NCBI RefSeq assembly: GCF_004751985.1
Contig: NZ_CP038492.1
Coordinates: forward strand, 3,162,001-3,226,000
Source of the DNA: Rhodophyticola sp. CCM32
Lineage (GTDB): Bacteria; Pseudomonadota; Alphaproteobacteria; Rhodobacterales; Rhodobacteraceae
Reading direction: 5' to 3'
DNA length: 64,000 nucleotides
Below the pieces are notes generated by a model that was not told the DNA's origin, ran no database searches, and worked only from the letters and a program-made list of their open reading frames with translations. Positions within the stretch are counted from its first letter, which is position 1. Every line of letters begins with the position of its first letter. A program made the translations under genes and the position numbers. This document shows, piece by piece, positions 25,460 through 34,719 of the stretch.

Positions 25460-26487
25460 CGCAATCTCTCCACCGCCCAGGCCGCGGCATCCGCCACCGC
25501 CGCATCCGGGTCACCCAACAGGCTCTGCGCCGCAGGTTCGAGCCGTTTCAGACCGCTATTGCCAATCGCATAAAGCACATTGCGCACAAACCTGTCCCGC
25601 CCGATCCGCTTGATCGGGGAGCCTGAAAACAACGCCCGGAACCCGGCATCATCCAGGCGGGCCAGATCCTCCAGCGCGGGTGCCTGCAAATCTGTCCGCG
25701 CAGCATAGCGCAACTCTGTCGCGTCCCGGGCAAATTTGTTCCAGGGACAGACCGCCAGACAATCATCGCAGCCATAAATCCGGTTGCCCATCTGCGCCCG
25801 CAACGCATGCGGCACCGGGCCCTTATGTTCAATCGTCAGATAGGAAATGCAGCGCCGCGCATCCAGTTGAAACGGGGCCGGAAAGGCCTTGGTCGGGCAG
25901 ATATCCAGACAGGCGGTGCAGGATCCGCACGCCTCGGTTTCCGGCTCATCGGGAGGGAGCGTGATGGTCGTGAAAATCGCCCCCAGAAAGAACCAGCTTC
26001 CCAGATCCCGGCCAAGCAGATTGGTATGTTTCCCCTGCCAGCCCAGACCGGCGGCCTGGGCCAGCGGTTTTTCCATCACCGGCGCGGTATCGACAAATAC
26101 CTTGATCGCCTCATCCGGGCGCTCTGCCAGCAGCCAGCGGCCAACACGTTTCAGGCGCTTTTTGACCAGATCATGATAGTCTCTGTTGCGGGCATAAACG
26201 CTGATCGTGGCGCGGTCGGAGTGTTCCAGATCCGCCAAAGGGTCGCTGTCGGGTGTGTACATCTCGGCCAGCATGATCACCGACCGCGCATCGGGCCAAA
26301 GCGCTGTCGGATCGCCGCGCCATGCCATCCGGTCTTCCAGCCAGCCCATCTGCCCATGCCGTCCCCTAGCCACATAATCGGCCAGCCGTCCGGCCGCCTG
26401 CGGGATCGCATCGGGCCGGCACACTCCGAGTTTGGCAAAGCCCGCAGCGGTGGCTTCAGCCTCCAACGCCTTGCGCAGATCGCTCAA
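25456..26487 (-). CDS. queG: Epoxyqueuosine reductase
   Basis: This 343-residue cobalamin-dependent enzyme reduces epoxyqueuosine to queuosine in tRNA wobble position 34. Two ferredoxin-like [4Fe-4S] motifs are present: [16 protein letters not shown] and [13 protein letters not shown]. The second is preceded by the family segment [16 protein letters not shown]. The N-terminal B12-binding part includes [23 protein letters not shown] short C-terminal HEAT-like stretch ([19 protein letters not shown]) is also typical. It overlaps its neighbours by 4 bases at both ends, so it is translationally coupled. Confidence 0.94.
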   Translation of the reverse strand: MSDLRKALEAEATAAGFAKLGVCRPDAIPQAAGRLADYVARGRHGQMGWLEDRMAWRGDPTALWPDARSVIMLAEMYTPDSDPLADLEHSDRATISVYARNRDYHDLVKKRLKRVGRWLLAERPDEAIKVFVDTAPVMEKPLAQAAGLGWQGKHTNLLGRDLGSWFFLGAIFTTITLPPDEPETEACGSCTACLDICPTKAFPAPFQLDARRCISYLTIEHKGPVPHALRAQMGNRIYGCDDCLAVCPWNKFARDATELRYAARTDLQAPALEDLARLDDAGFRALFSGSPIKRIGRDRFVRNVLYAIGNSGLKRLEPAAQSLLGDPDAAVADAAAWAVERLR

Positions 26488-27149
26488 AAGTCCAGATTTG
26501 CGTAATGCGGCGGCTGGATGAACCCCGGCACCTGATCGGCCAGAATTGACCGGAACGCGGGCCGCGATTTGATCTTGGCATACCAGTCCTTCACAATCTC
26601 TGACCGGTTCCAGTCCACGTCGCTGATGTAATCCAGACAGCTGAGATGTGCCGCGGCGGTGAAATCTGCCAGCGTCATCCGGTCCCCTGCCAGCCAGCGC
26701 CGGTGATCCAGCAGCCAGTTCATGTAATCCAGATGAAACTTGATCTGCTGCGCCCCGGTCTTCACCGCTTTCCCGTCGGGATAGCCGCCGCGCATGATCT
26801 TCTTGTTCACCCGCTCATAAACCAGATTTGCGGTCACTTCGCTGTGGAATTTGCCATCAAACCACCCGCAAAGCCGCCGCACCTCGGCCCGCGCCTTGGG
26901 GTCATTGGGCATCAGCTCCGGCTCGGGCACGGTGTCCTCGACATATTCGCAGATTGCCTGGCTATCGCTCAGCATCAGCCCGTCAATTTTCAGGACAGGC
27001 ACTTTTCCTGCCGGATTACGGCGCAGAAACTCGGTGGAGGGTTCCCAGTATTTCTCTTCAACCAGTTCCACATCAATCTTCTTTTCCGCCAGAACCAGAC
27101 GGACCTTGCGGCAAAAGGGGGAAAGGGCAAAATGATAGAGGCGCGTCAT
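26484..27149 (-). CDS. Glutathione S-transferase family protein
   Basis: This 221-residue protein has the GST thioredoxin-like N-domain ([46 protein letters not shown]) and an all-helical C-domain with [20 protein letters not shown]. The SPFC region corresponds to the catalytic Ser/Cys position of bacterial beta/zeta-like GSTs. The substrate is unknown. It is the first gene of the operon with queG and the SDR gene. Confidence 0.9.
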   Translation of the reverse strand: MTRLYHFALSPFCRKVRLVLAEKKIDVELVEEKYWEPSTEFLRRNPAGKVPVLKIDGLMLSDSQAICEYVEDTVPEPELMPNDPKARAEVRRLCGWFDGKFHSEVTANLVYERVNKKIMRGGYPDGKAVKTGAQQIKFHLDYMNWLLDHRRWLAGDRMTLADFTAAAHLSCLDYISDVDWNRSEIVKDWYAKIKSRPAFRSILADQVPGFIQPPHYANLDF

Positions 27150-27203
27150 AATCTGCTCGTCACGTTTGTTATCTGTCCTGTTTGCCTTGCCGGGCGGTGT
27201 TTT

Positions 27204-27941
27204 TCAATTCGCAAAGCAATCATCGCGGCCATCGGCATGAATGGTCGCCGCCCCGTCAAGGATTTGCCCGGCCCTGCGGCGTGTCGCATCACCGGGGTTC
27301 GAGGCGGAACGTCTTTGCGGGCTGGGCAGAATCGCGGCCAGACGCGCGCCCTGAACCGGGGTCAGATCTGCCGCTGCGACCCCGAAATAATGCTGTGCGG
27401 CGGCCTCGGCGCCAAACACGCCGGTATCAAATTCGGCCAAGTTCAGATACACCTCCAGCACCCGGCGTTTCGACCAGATCAGCTCCACCACCGGGGTGAT
27501 CGCAGCCTCCAGCGCCTTGCGGACCCAGGACCGGCCCTGCCACAGAAACGCGTTTTTCACCGTTTGCTGGCTGATGGTCGAGGCGCCGCGGGTTCCGCCA
27601 TCGGCAATCGCATCGCGGATCGCGCCCATGTCAAACCCCCAATGCAGACAGAAATTCGCATCCTCGGCCGCAACAACCGCGCGTTGCAGATCGGGAGATA
27701 TCTGTTCCATCGGCACCCAGTCACGGTCCACCCCGCCATGGCGCCAGCTTTGCGAGATCATATAGGGGGTCACTGGCACCGGCACGATGGCATAAAGCGC
27801 GACCCAGACAAGGATCAGCCCAAGACTCACCGCCAGCGCCTGCCAGACCCGGCGTACCACATGTCTTATACCCCGCCGCAATCGCGAAGGGTCACGCCGG
27901 GTCCCGGATGTCTTTTTTCTGGATGTCGCCCGTTTTGCCAT
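27204..27941 (-). CDS. mtgA: Monofunctional biosynthetic peptidoglycan transglycosylase
   Basis: This 245-residue protein has an N-terminal membrane anchor at about residues 35-52 and a single GT51 domain. The catalytic glutamate lies in VVAAEDANFCLHWGFD. Other GT51 motifs are GASTISQQTVKNAFLW, LELIWSKRRVLEVYLNLAEF and a Pro-rich ILPSPQRRSA end. It polymerises lipid II without cross-linking. It is monocistronic. The arginine/lysine-rich N-terminus fits a type II membrane orientation. Confidence 0.93.
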   Translation of the reverse strand: MAKRATSRKKTSGTRRDPSRLRRGIRHVVRRVWQALAVSLGLILVWVALYAIVPVPVTPYMISQSWRHGGVDRDWVPMEQISPDLQRAVVAAEDANFCLHWGFDMGAIRDAIADGGTRGASTISQQTVKNAFLWQGRSWVRKALEAAITPVVELIWSKRRVLEVYLNLAEFDTGVFGAEAAAQHYFGVAAADLTPVQGARLAAILPSPQRRSASNPGDATRRRAGQILDGAATIHADGRDDCFAN

Positions 27942-27959
27942 TCTGCCCTATACTCGGGT

Positions 27960-27992
27960 CTTCTGCTGGCCTCAAATACTCCCGCCGGAGGC
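27960..27992 (-). repeat. Rhodobacteraceae-type GTATTTG intergenic repeat, copy 1
   Basis: On the minus strand it reads gcctccggcgggagtatttg, then GAGGCCAGCAGAAG. The same layout (CC-rich head, GTATTTG core, AAG tail) occurs at 34399-34425 and 37044-37076. It lies between mtgA and the TetR gene. Confidence 0.5.
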
Positions 27993-28050
27993 AAAACCAA
28001 ATCCCCAAGATCGCGAAGCAGATCAAGTGTGGCGAAACCGTCCCCACATA

Positions 28051-28626
28051 TTACAATTCACGCACCCCGCCCAGCACCATATCGGTGACCAGATCGCCAT
28101 AAGCCTCGCGGCTGATCCCCTTGTCGGGCCGGTGCCACATGTAAAACCAGTTCAGCATGCCAAACACCGTCATCGTGACGGCCCGCAGCTCTCCGGTCAC
28201 ACCCACGGCCTGCATCACATCGCTCATCCGGGCGACCAGCCGTCTTTGCAGGTCAATCAGCGGGGCTTTCATCTCTGCCGGCAAGGTATCCAGCGCATCA
28301 ATCTGCAATTTATGTTCTGCATCCGCATCCCGGTAATTGGCCAGAATCGCCTGCACCAGGGCGCGCAGCTGATCTTCCGGCGCGCCGGTTGCGGGCACAT
28401 TTTCCACCGCCTGCACCAAAGCGCCCAGATGCCCGTCCAATATGTCGAACAGCAGCGTCTCCTTGCTGCCGTAATAGTGATAGATCAGCGCTTTCGAGAC
28501 GCCGCAGGCCCCCGCGACCGAGGCCATGGAGGCCCGGTCATACCCGTGTTCCGCGAAATGCACCGCCGCGCCCTTGCGCAGGGCGGCGCGTTTTTCGGCG
28601 TGATCTCTGGCAAGCCCGCGTGGCAT
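28051..28626 (-). CDS. TetR-family regulator in the phenylacetate cluster
   Basis: This 191-residue protein has the TetR N-terminal helix-turn-helix (MASVAGACGVSKALIYHYYGSKETLL, about residues 33-58) and a helical ligand-binding C-domain. It is the third gene of the minus-strand paaI-paaK-tetR unit, 5 bases after paaK. TetR-type PaaR regulators elsewhere repress paa genes until phenylacetyl-CoA accumulates. That role is inferred here from position. A palindrome at 30409-30422, between the divergent paaI and paaZ, is a likely binding site. Confidence 0.85.
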   Translation of the reverse strand: MPRGLARDHAEKRAALRKGAAVHFAEHGYDRASMASVAGACGVSKALIYHYYGSKETLLFDILDGHLGALVQAVENVPATGAPEDQLRALVQAILANYRDADAEHKLQIDALDTLPAEMKAPLIDLQRRLVARMSDVMQAVGVTGELRAVTMTVFGMLNWFYMWHRPDKGISREAYGDLVTDMVLGGVREL

Positions 28627-28631
28627 ATGCC

Positions 28632-29942
28632 CTACCCCTTTGGCCGGTTGTCGATGATCCGCACCGCCTTGCCCTGGCTGCGCGCCAACCCGCCCGCGCC
28701 ATGGGTGGTGATGGTGACCGTCACGCCGACGCGTTCCTTGATCCGCCGTTTCAGGGTGGTGGCGGCGGTTTCCAGCAGGTCAGAACCTTTTGGCCCCCGG
28801 GCGGCCTCTACATGTACGGTCATTTCGTCCATCCGGCCTTTGCGCGCCAGTTCAATCTGGAAATGCGGCGCCAGCCCGGTGATTTCCATCACCTGTTCTT
28901 CAATCTGGGTGGGGAAGATATTCACCCCCCGCAGGATGATCATGTCATCGGAGCGCCCGGTGATCTTTTCCATCCGCCGCATGCTGCGCGCGGTGCCGGG
29001 CAGCAACCGGGTCAGATCGCGGGTGCGGTAGCGGATGATCGGAAACGCCTCTTTGGTCAGCGAGGTAAAGACCAGTTCACCCTGTTCGCCGTCTGCCACC
29101 GGCTGCCCGGTTTCCGGGTTGATCACTTCGGGAAAAAAATGATCCTCCCAGATATGCAGCCCGTCCTTGGTTTCCACGCATTCATTGGCGACACCGGGGC
29201 CCATCACCTCGGACAAGCCGTAAATATCCACCGCATGCATGTCGAAAGACTGCTCAATCTCTTCGCGCATGGCGTTGGTCCAGGGTTCGGCGCCGAAAAT
29301 ACCCACAGTCAGCGGCGATTTGCGCGGGTCCAGCCCCTGCTCGCGATAGGCATCGAGGATAGACAGGGCATAGGACGGTGTGACCATGATGGTGGAGGCG
29401 CCGAAATCCTCGATCAGGCGCACCTGCCGCGTGGTCATCCCGCCTGACACAGGCACCACCGTACAGCCCAGCTTTTCCGCCCCGTAATGGGCGCCAAGCC
29501 CGCCGGTGAACAGGCCATAACCATAAGACACATGCACCACATCGCCCGGCCGCGTGCCGCTGGCGCGCATGGAACGGGCCACAACACTGGCCCAGGTGTC
29601 GATATCTTTCGCGGTATAGCCCACCACCGTCGGCTGCCCCGTGGTGCCTGATGAGGCATGAACCCGCGCGACCTGATCCCTTGGCACGGCAAACATGCCG
29701 AACGGGTAATTATCCCGCAGGTCCTGTTTCACCGTGAAGGGAAATTTCGCCAGATCCGAAAGCGATGTCAGATCGTCAGGATGCACACCCGCCTTGTCAA
29801 ACTGTGCCTTGTAAAAGGGTACATTGGCATAGGCATGGGCCAGCGACCATTGCATCCGTGTCAGTTGCAGGGCCTCAATCTCATCCCGGCTGGCAATTTC
29901 GATCGGGTCCAGATCGGCCCGTCTGGGCGTCAGGTCCAGCAT
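28632..29942 (-). CDS. paaK: Phenylacetate-CoA ligase
   Basis: This 436-residue AMP-forming ligase activates phenylacetate to phenylacetyl-CoA, the entry step of the pathway. Visible motifs are the phosphate-binding loop HASSGTTGQPTVVGYT, the adenylate-site YGLSEVMGPGV, and the C-terminal domain with TGRSDDMIILRGVNIFPTQ. The length fits PaaK. Its ATG shares one base with the paaI stop (TGATG), so the two are coupled. Confidence 0.95.
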   Translation of the reverse strand: MLDLTPRRADLDPIEIASRDEIEALQLTRMQWSLAHAYANVPFYKAQFDKAGVHPDDLTSLSDLAKFPFTVKQDLRDNYPFGMFAVPRDQVARVHASSGTTGQPTVVGYTAKDIDTWASVVARSMRASGTRPGDVVHVSYGYGLFTGGLGAHYGAEKLGCTVVPVSGGMTTRQVRLIEDFGASTIMVTPSYALSILDAYREQGLDPRKSPLTVGIFGAEPWTNAMREEIEQSFDMHAVDIYGLSEVMGPGVANECVETKDGLHIWEDHFFPEVINPETGQPVADGEQGELVFTSLTKEAFPIIRYRTRDLTRLLPGTARSMRRMEKITGRSDDMIILRGVNIFPTQIEEQVMEITGLAPHFQIELARKGRMDEMTVHVEAARGPKGSDLLETAATTLKRRIKERVGVTVTITTHGAGGLARSQGKAVRIIDNRPKG

Positions 29943-30373
29943 CAGGTCTCCTCCTCGAAATGGGTGCCTTTGATGCTGCGCGATGCGCCCCTGAACAGGG
30001 CCACCTGCCGCCCGTCAGCGCCGGTCACAACCACATCGGTGATGCCATTGCGGCCTTGTTTCGACACTTCCCTTGCTTCTGCGGTCAATGTCTCGCCCGG
30101 CTGGCCCGGGCTCAGATAGCTGATCGTGTTATGCTGGGCGACGGTCACCTGGTTGTGGCTGTTGCAGGCAAAGGCAAAGGCGCTGTCGGCAAGGCTGAAA
30201 ATCACGCCGCCATGGCAGATCTGATGGCCGTTCAGATGCTCGGGCCTGATCATACATGACATCCGGGCATAACCCGGCCCGATATCTTCAAGCACCATGC
30301 CGACCCATTTCGATGCGGCATCATCCGCCCACATGGCCTCGGCGCTGCGCCGGGCGCGGTCTTGAGGTGTCAT
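29942..30373 (-). CDS. paaI: Hydroxyphenylacetyl-CoA thioesterase
   Basis: This 143-residue hotdog-fold thioesterase has the family core HLNGHQICHGGVIFSLADSA and late residues TAEAREVSKQGRNGITDVVV. PaaI removes CoA from dead-end hydroxyphenylacetyl-CoA products and frees CoA when the pathway stalls. GGGAGG lies 6 bases before the chosen start MTPQDRARRS; the frame is open 51 bases further upstream but would enter the paaZ promoter region. It is the first gene of paaI-paaK-tetR. Confidence 0.92.
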   Translation of the reverse strand: MTPQDRARRSAEAMWADDAASKWVGMVLEDIGPGYARMSCMIRPEHLNGHQICHGGVIFSLADSAFAFACNSHNQVTVAQHNTISYLSPGQPGETLTAEAREVSKQGRNGITDVVVTGADGRQVALFRGASRSIKGTHFEEET

Positions 30374-30408
30374 GGCCGTCCTCCCTGTCGATGCAGCTTG
30401 ACGCAAAG

Positions 30409-30422
30409 CCGACCAATCGGTC
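30409..30422. promoter_or_regulatory. Candidate TetR-type operator between paaI and paaZ
   Basis: CCGACCAATCGGTC contains overlapping palindromes (CCGA/TCGG and GACC/GGTC) in the 75-base gap between the divergent paaI and paaZ starts. Wider TTGAC/GTCAA arms frame it. Such 14-16-bp palindromes are typical TetR sites. Placement here would allow control of both transcripts. Function is inferred. Confidence 0.5.
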
Positions 30423-30448
30423 AAGACTGTTCCGCAAGGGAGGATCCT

Positions 30449-32479
30449 ATGATGTTAGAGCTTCAAAGCTTCGCCGCCGGTCAATGGGTCGCGCCAGATG
30501 CCGGGGCGCGCCAGATGTTCAGCGCCGTCACCGGCGAGGTGATTGCCCGGGGTGGCGCCACGCTCGACATGCAGGCGATGATCGACCATGCCACCGGGGT
30601 TGGCGGCCCGGGCCTGCGGGCAATGAATTTTCACCAGCGCGCCCGGATGCTGAAGGCGCTGGCGCAATATATCGACAGCCGGAAGGAAGAGCTTTATGCG
30701 CTCAACCCCCTGTCCGGGGCCACCCGCGCCGATGGCTGGATCGACATTGATGGCGGCATCGGCACGATGTTTGTATTCGCCTCCAAAGGGCGGCGTGAAA
30801 TGCCCGATGGCGATATCCATATCGACGGCGGGGTCGAACAGCTTTCGCGCGGTGGCAGCTTTCTGGGCCAGCATGTGGCCCTGCCCCTGCGCGGTGTGGC
30901 GGTCCATATCAACGCGTTCAACTTTCCGGTCTGGGGGATGCTGGAAAAACTGGCGCCCGCTTTGCTGGCCGGGGTGCCCTGTATCGTCAAACCTGCCACC
31001 GCCACCTGCTATCTGACCGAGGCCTGTATGCGGATCATGCTGGCATCGGGTCTGTTGCCCGAGGGGGCGGTGCAACTGATCATCGGCGGCACCGGCGATC
31101 TGCTGGATCGTCTGGGGCCGCAGGATGTGGTCAGCTTCACCGGTTCTGCCGATACGGCGCTGATGTTGCGATCAAACCCGCATCTGCTGAAACGCGGCAC
31201 CCGGTTCATCGCGGAACAGGACAGTCTGAATTGTTCGATCCTGGGCCCCGATGTCACGCCCGATGCCCCGGAATTCGACCTGTTCGTGAAAGAGGCCGCC
31301 CGTGAAATCACCACAAAAGCGGGTCAGAAATGCACCGCGATCCGGCGGATCATCGTGCCGCAGGCCCTGCTGGACCCGGTGGGGGAGGCGCTGGCGGCCC
31401 GGTTGCAAAAGACCCGGATCGGTGACCCGGCGCTGGAAACCACGCGGATGGGCGCGCTGGCCGGGGCCGGGCAGAAACGGGATGTGATCACAAATCTTCA
31501 GAAGATCGCGGCGGAAGCCCGATATCTGTGTGGGGAGGGGGACGTGACCGAGCTTGATGGCCTCGATCCCAGGACAGGTGCGTTCATGAAACCGGCTCTG
31601 TTATGCTGTGCAGAGCCTGATGACGCGCATCATATTCACGAAACAGAGGCGTTTGGCCCGGTTTCCACCCTGATGCCCTATCGCGATCTGGCCCATGCAA
31701 CCACGCTGGCCAATCGCGGTGGTGGCTCTCTGGTCGCTTCTGTGATCACACATGACCCGAAGGTGGCGCAGACCGTATTGCACAATTCCGGTGCCTGGCA
31801 TGGGCGGCTTTATATCAATGACCGTGACAGCATGGGCGAGGCGACGGGCCATGGCTCCCCCCTGCCGCATATGATCCATGGCGGGCCGGGGCGCGCGGGC
31901 GGCGGGGAAGAGATGGGCGGTATCCGTGGGGTGATGCATTACATGCAGCGCGTGGCGGTGCAGGGCAGCCCAAGGATGCTGACCGCAATCACCGGCCAAT
32001 GGGTGCCGGGGGCGGAGGAGATCACGCCCGAAACCCATCCGTTCCAGCTGACCTTTGACGAGATCGAGATCGGCCATACGATCAAAACCGCCGCGCGGGA
32101 GGTGACGCTGGAGGATATCGAACATTTCGCCCATTTCACCGGTGACACATTCTATGCCCATTTGGATGACAGCGCCGCTGCCGCGAACCCGTTTTTCCCG
32201 GGCCGTGTTGCCCATGGCTATCTGCTGCTCAGCTTTGCCGCCGGGCTGTTCGTGCAGCCCGATCCCGGCCCGGTGCTGGCCAATACCGGCCTGAATGCGT
32301 TGAGCTTTCAGAAACCGGTCAGCCCCGGGGATCAGCTTTGGGTGCGTCTGACCGCCAAACGCAAGACCCGCCGTACCGAGGAGTATGGCGAGCTGCGATG
32401 GAACGTGACGCTCTACAATCAGGATGATGAACAGACCGCGGAATATGAGCTTTTGACGATGGTGTGCTATTCCCGCTAA
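30449..32479 (+). CDS. paaZ: Bifunctional oxepin-CoA hydrolase / 3-oxo-5,6-dehydrosuberyl-CoA semialdehyde dehydrogenase
   Basis: This 676-residue fusion opens the oxepin-CoA ring and oxidises the resulting aldehyde. The aldehyde dehydrogenase domain covers about residues 1-525 ([31 protein letters not shown]) with its catalytic cysteine in [11 protein letters not shown]. The MaoC-like hydratase domain covers about 540-676 ([37 protein letters not shown]). Both halves are intact. AGGGAGG precedes two adjacent ATG codons; either may be used. It leads the plus-strand paa transcript. Confidence 0.95.
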   Translation: MMLELQSFAAGQWVAPDAGARQMFSAVTGEVIARGGATLDMQAMIDHATGVGGPGLRAMNFHQRARMLKALAQYIDSRKEELYALNPLSGATRADGWIDIDGGIGTMFVFASKGRREMPDGDIHIDGGVEQLSRGGSFLGQHVALPLRGVAVHINAFNFPVWGMLEKLAPALLAGVPCIVKPATATCYLTEACMRIMLASGLLPEGAVQLIIGGTGDLLDRLGPQDVVSFTGSADTALMLRSNPHLLKRGTRFIAEQDSLNCSILGPDVTPDAPEFDLFVKEAAREITTKAGQKCTAIRRIIVPQALLDPVGEALAARLQKTRIGDPALETTRMGALAGAGQKRDVITNLQKIAAEARYLCGEGDVTELDGLDPRTGAFMKPALLCCAEPDDAHHIHETEAFGPVSTLMPYRDLAHATTLANRGGGSLVASVITHDPKVAQTVLHNSGAWHGRLYINDRDSMGEATGHGSPLPHMIHGGPGRAGGGEEMGGIRGVMHYMQRVAVQGSPRMLTAITGQWVPGAEEITPETHPFQLTFDEIEIGHTIKTAAREVTLEDIEHFAHFTGDTFYAHLDDSAAAANPFFPGRVAHGYLLLSFAAGLFVQPDPGPVLANTGLNALSFQKPVSPGDQLWVRLTAKRKTRRTEEYGELRWNVTLYNQDDEQTAEYELLTMVCYSR

Positions 32480-32488
32480 ATCAGCGTG

Positions 32489-33295
32489 ATGACCGATTTG
32501 CTGCAACCGCTTCTTGACGATTATCTGCATGATCAGGGCCGCTTGCGGGTCTGGTCGCTGATCGTGACCATTCTGGGGGACACGGTTGAAACCCGGCAGA
32601 CCACCATCCCCACCACCCGGCTGGGCCTGTTGCTGGATCGGCTGGGTGTCAGCCAGGCGGCGCAGAAAACCGCCCTGTCCCGGCTTGTGAAAGACGGCTG
32701 GGCCGAGCGCAGCAAGGAAGGCCGGAACACGTTTTACGGCTTTACTGACAAGGGGCGGGAGGCGTTTGTGCCGGCCTCGCGGCTTGTCTATGCTGCACCC
32801 AGAGAGGAGGAGCCGGTGCATTGGCTGATGGCTGTCTCTGACGATCCGCGCGGGGTGCCGATTGCCCCGGGGATAGGCCTTTGGCCGGTGGATTTCGCGC
32901 CTCGTGTGCGAGGGTTTTCCGTGGCGGGCTGGATCGACACATTGCCCGGGGATTTGCAGGTCGTCACCGCCGATCATCAAAAGGAAACAGACATTCTGAC
33001 AGCGCTTTTGCGCTATCTTGAGGTAACATTTTCCCCCGATACAAAGCTTGATGCCCTGGCGGCGCGGACGGTTCTGATCCATCGCTGGCGGCGCTATGTT
33101 CTGCGGCACCCGGAAATACCGGAAAAACTTGCCCCCGAAGGATGGGCCGGGCTGACATTGCGGGCGAAACTGGGCGCTGCCTATTGGGCGCTGACCGGGT
33201 CGGCAGAGGATTGGTTGCAGGCCCCGGGCGACGGGTTTCGCGCCCTGCAAATCCCGGGCCGGGCCTATTGGCAGAGGTTCGGATATCAAAAATAG
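32489..33295 (+). CDS. paaX: PaaX-family transcriptional repressor of phenylacetate genes
   Basis: This 268-residue protein has the PaaX layout. The N-terminal winged helix includes TTRLGLLLDRLGVSQAAQKT and ALSRLVKDGWAERSKEGRNT. A central Cas2-like region follows, then a C-terminal domain with IHRWRRYVLRHPEIPEKLAPEGW. PaaX represses paa genes and is released by phenylacetyl-CoA. It starts 9 bases after paaZ. Its stop codon lies inside a perfect inverted repeat in front of paaA, a likely operator. An in-frame GTG just upstream is a less likely start. Co-existence with a TetR-type regulator in one cluster is notable. Confidence 0.93.
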   Translation: MTDLLQPLLDDYLHDQGRLRVWSLIVTILGDTVETRQTTIPTTRLGLLLDRLGVSQAAQKTALSRLVKDGWAERSKEGRNTFYGFTDKGREAFVPASRLVYAAPREEEPVHWLMAVSDDPRGVPIAPGIGLWPVDFAPRVRGFSVAGWIDTLPGDLQVVTADHQKETDILTALLRYLEVTFSPDTKLDALAARTVLIHRWRRYVLRHPEIPEKLAPEGWAGLTLRAKLGAAYWALTGSAEDWLQAPGDGFRALQIPGRAYWQRFGYQK

Positions 33296-33338
33296 GTTAC
33301 AAAAAATCATTGATTCAGGATTTTTTGTAACCTATTTT
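33289..33338. promoter_or_regulatory. Perfect 20-bp inverted repeat in front of paaA (candidate PaaX operator)
   Basis: Arms AAAATAGGTTACAAAAAATC (33289-33308) and its exact complement (33319-33338) flank a 10-base spacer. The left arm contains the paaX stop codon, and the paaA ATG lies 33 bases beyond the right arm. The arms are AT-rich in a GC-rich setting, as expected for a promoter/operator. It can also fold as a long hairpin that would end the paaX message. Autoregulation by PaaX is inferred. Confidence 0.6.
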
Positions 33339-33370
33339 CAGGTCACACACGGGACCCGGGAGGAGATCGG

Positions 33371-34354
33371 ATGTATTCTCAAGGATTGATTGGCGCTGAC
33401 AGCAGCTCTGACGAGACGCCCGAATTTCTGGCGCGGTTTCAGGCGCGCATTGATGCGGAAGAGAAGATCGAACCCAATGATGCGATGCCCGAAGGCTATC
33501 GCCGGACCCTGGTTCGTCAGATCGGGCAACACGCCCATTCCGAGATTGTGGGCATGCTACCCGAGGGGAACTGGATCACCCGCGCGCCCTCGCTGAAACG
33601 CAAGGCGGCGCTTCTGGCGAAGGTGCAGGATGAGGGGGGCCATGGTCTTTATCTTTATGCGGCGGCTGAAACGCTGGGCGTGTCGCGCGAGGAGATGACC
33701 GAGGAACTGCTGTCGGGCAAAGCCAAATATTCCAGCATTTTCAACTATCCAACCCTGTCCTGGGCCGATATCGGCACCATTGGCTGGCTGGTGGATGGCG
33801 CGGCGATCATGAACCAGATCCCGCTGTGCCGCTGTTCCTTCGGGCCCTATGCGCGGGCGATGATCCGGGTCTGCAAGGAAGAGAGTTTTCACCAGCGGCA
33901 GGGCTATGAGATTGTGATGACCCTGGCACGCGGCACCGGGGCGCAGCGCGAGATGGCGCAGGATGCGCTGAACCGCTGGTGGTGGCCATCGCTGATGATG
34001 TTCGGGCCCCATGACGCGGAAAGTGAGCATTCGGACCAGTCGATGGCCTGGAAGATCAAGCGTTTTTCAAATGATGAACTGCGCCAGAAATTCATTGATG
34101 CAACCGTGCCGCAGGCCGAGTTTCTGGGTCTTTCCGTGCCGGATAAGGATCTGAAATGGAACGCGGAAAAGGGCGGGTACGACCATGGGGAGATTGACTG
34201 GTCCGAATTCTGGCGGGTCGTCAAGGGCGGCGGTGTGATGAATGTAGACCGGATCAGGGACCGCAAGGCGGCCTGGGAAGATGGCGCCTGGGTGCGGGAG
34301 GCGGCCCTGGCCCATGCCGCGAAGCGGGCGGCGCGCAAGCAGGCGGCAGAGTGA
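33371..34354 (+). CDS. paaA: Phenylacetyl-CoA 1,2-epoxidase catalytic subunit PaaA
   Basis: This 327-residue di-iron oxygenase subunit epoxidises the aromatic ring of phenylacetyl-CoA. Iron-ligand motifs are visible in [15 protein letters not shown] and [13 protein letters not shown]. Surrounding family segments include [19 protein letters not shown] and [28 protein letters not shown] lies before the ATG. It is first of the paaABCDE genes. A strong hairpin lies between paaA and paaB. Confidence 0.96.
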   Translation: MYSQGLIGADSSSDETPEFLARFQARIDAEEKIEPNDAMPEGYRRTLVRQIGQHAHSEIVGMLPEGNWITRAPSLKRKAALLAKVQDEGGHGLYLYAAAETLGVSREEMTEELLSGKAKYSSIFNYPTLSWADIGTIGWLVDGAAIMNQIPLCRCSFGPYARAMIRVCKEESFHQRQGYEIVMTLARGTGAQREMAQDALNRWWWPSLMMFGPHDAESEHSDQSMAWKIKRFSNDELRQKFIDATVPQAEFLGLSVPDKDLKWNAEKGGYDHGEIDWSEFWRVVKGGGVMNVDRIRDRKAAWEDGAWVREAALAHAAKRAARKQAAE

Positions 34355-34365
34355 GATGAGAGTGC

Positions 34366-34425
34366 GGGAGCGAGGGGTTTTGCACCCCTCGCGCTCCCCG
34401 CAGCGTATTTGAAACAAGAAGACGG
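34366..34425 (+). repeat. paaA-paaB intergenic hairpin plus GTATTTG repeat, copy 2
   Basis: GGGAGCG-AGGGGT (34366-34378) pairs with ACCCCT-CG-CGCTCCC (34384-34398), a 13-bp stem with a two-base bulge and a 5-base loop. GTATTTGAAACAAGAAG follows, matching the repeats at 27960 and 37044. With no T-run, it may set paaA message stability rather than stop transcription. Confidence 0.5.
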
Positions 34426-34434
34426 AGGGCGGCT

Positions 34435-34719
34435 ATGGCGGATGCGACGCCGTTATGGGAAGTGTTCATCCGGCCCCGGAACGGGCTGGCGCATAAGCAT
34501 TGCGGATCGCTGCATGCCGCCGATGAGGTTCTGGCGCTGAATGCGGCGCGCGATGTCTATACAAGGCGCGGCGAAGGGGTGAGCATCTGGGTGGTGCCGT
34601 CTGTGGCGATCACCGCAAGCGACCCGGATCAGGCGGCGGAGAATTTCGAGCCGACAGCGGACAAGATTTACCGCCATCCGACCTTTTACGAGATCCCCGA
34701 AGATGTGGGGCATATGTGA
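34435..34719 (+). CDS. paaB: Phenylacetyl-CoA epoxidase subunit PaaB
   Basis: This 94-residue structural subunit bridges PaaAC heterodimers in the epoxidase complex. Typical sequence is WEVFIRPRNGLAHKHCGSLH and AALNAARDVYTRRGEGVSIWVV-like text, ending PTFYEIPEDVGHM. The length matches the family. A GGAGG site precedes the ATG. It overlaps paaC by 4 bases. Confidence 0.95.
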   Translation: MADATPLWEVFIRPRNGLAHKHCGSLHAADEVLALNAARDVYTRRGEGVSIWVVPSVAITASDPDQAAENFEPTADKIYRHPTFYEIPEDVGHM

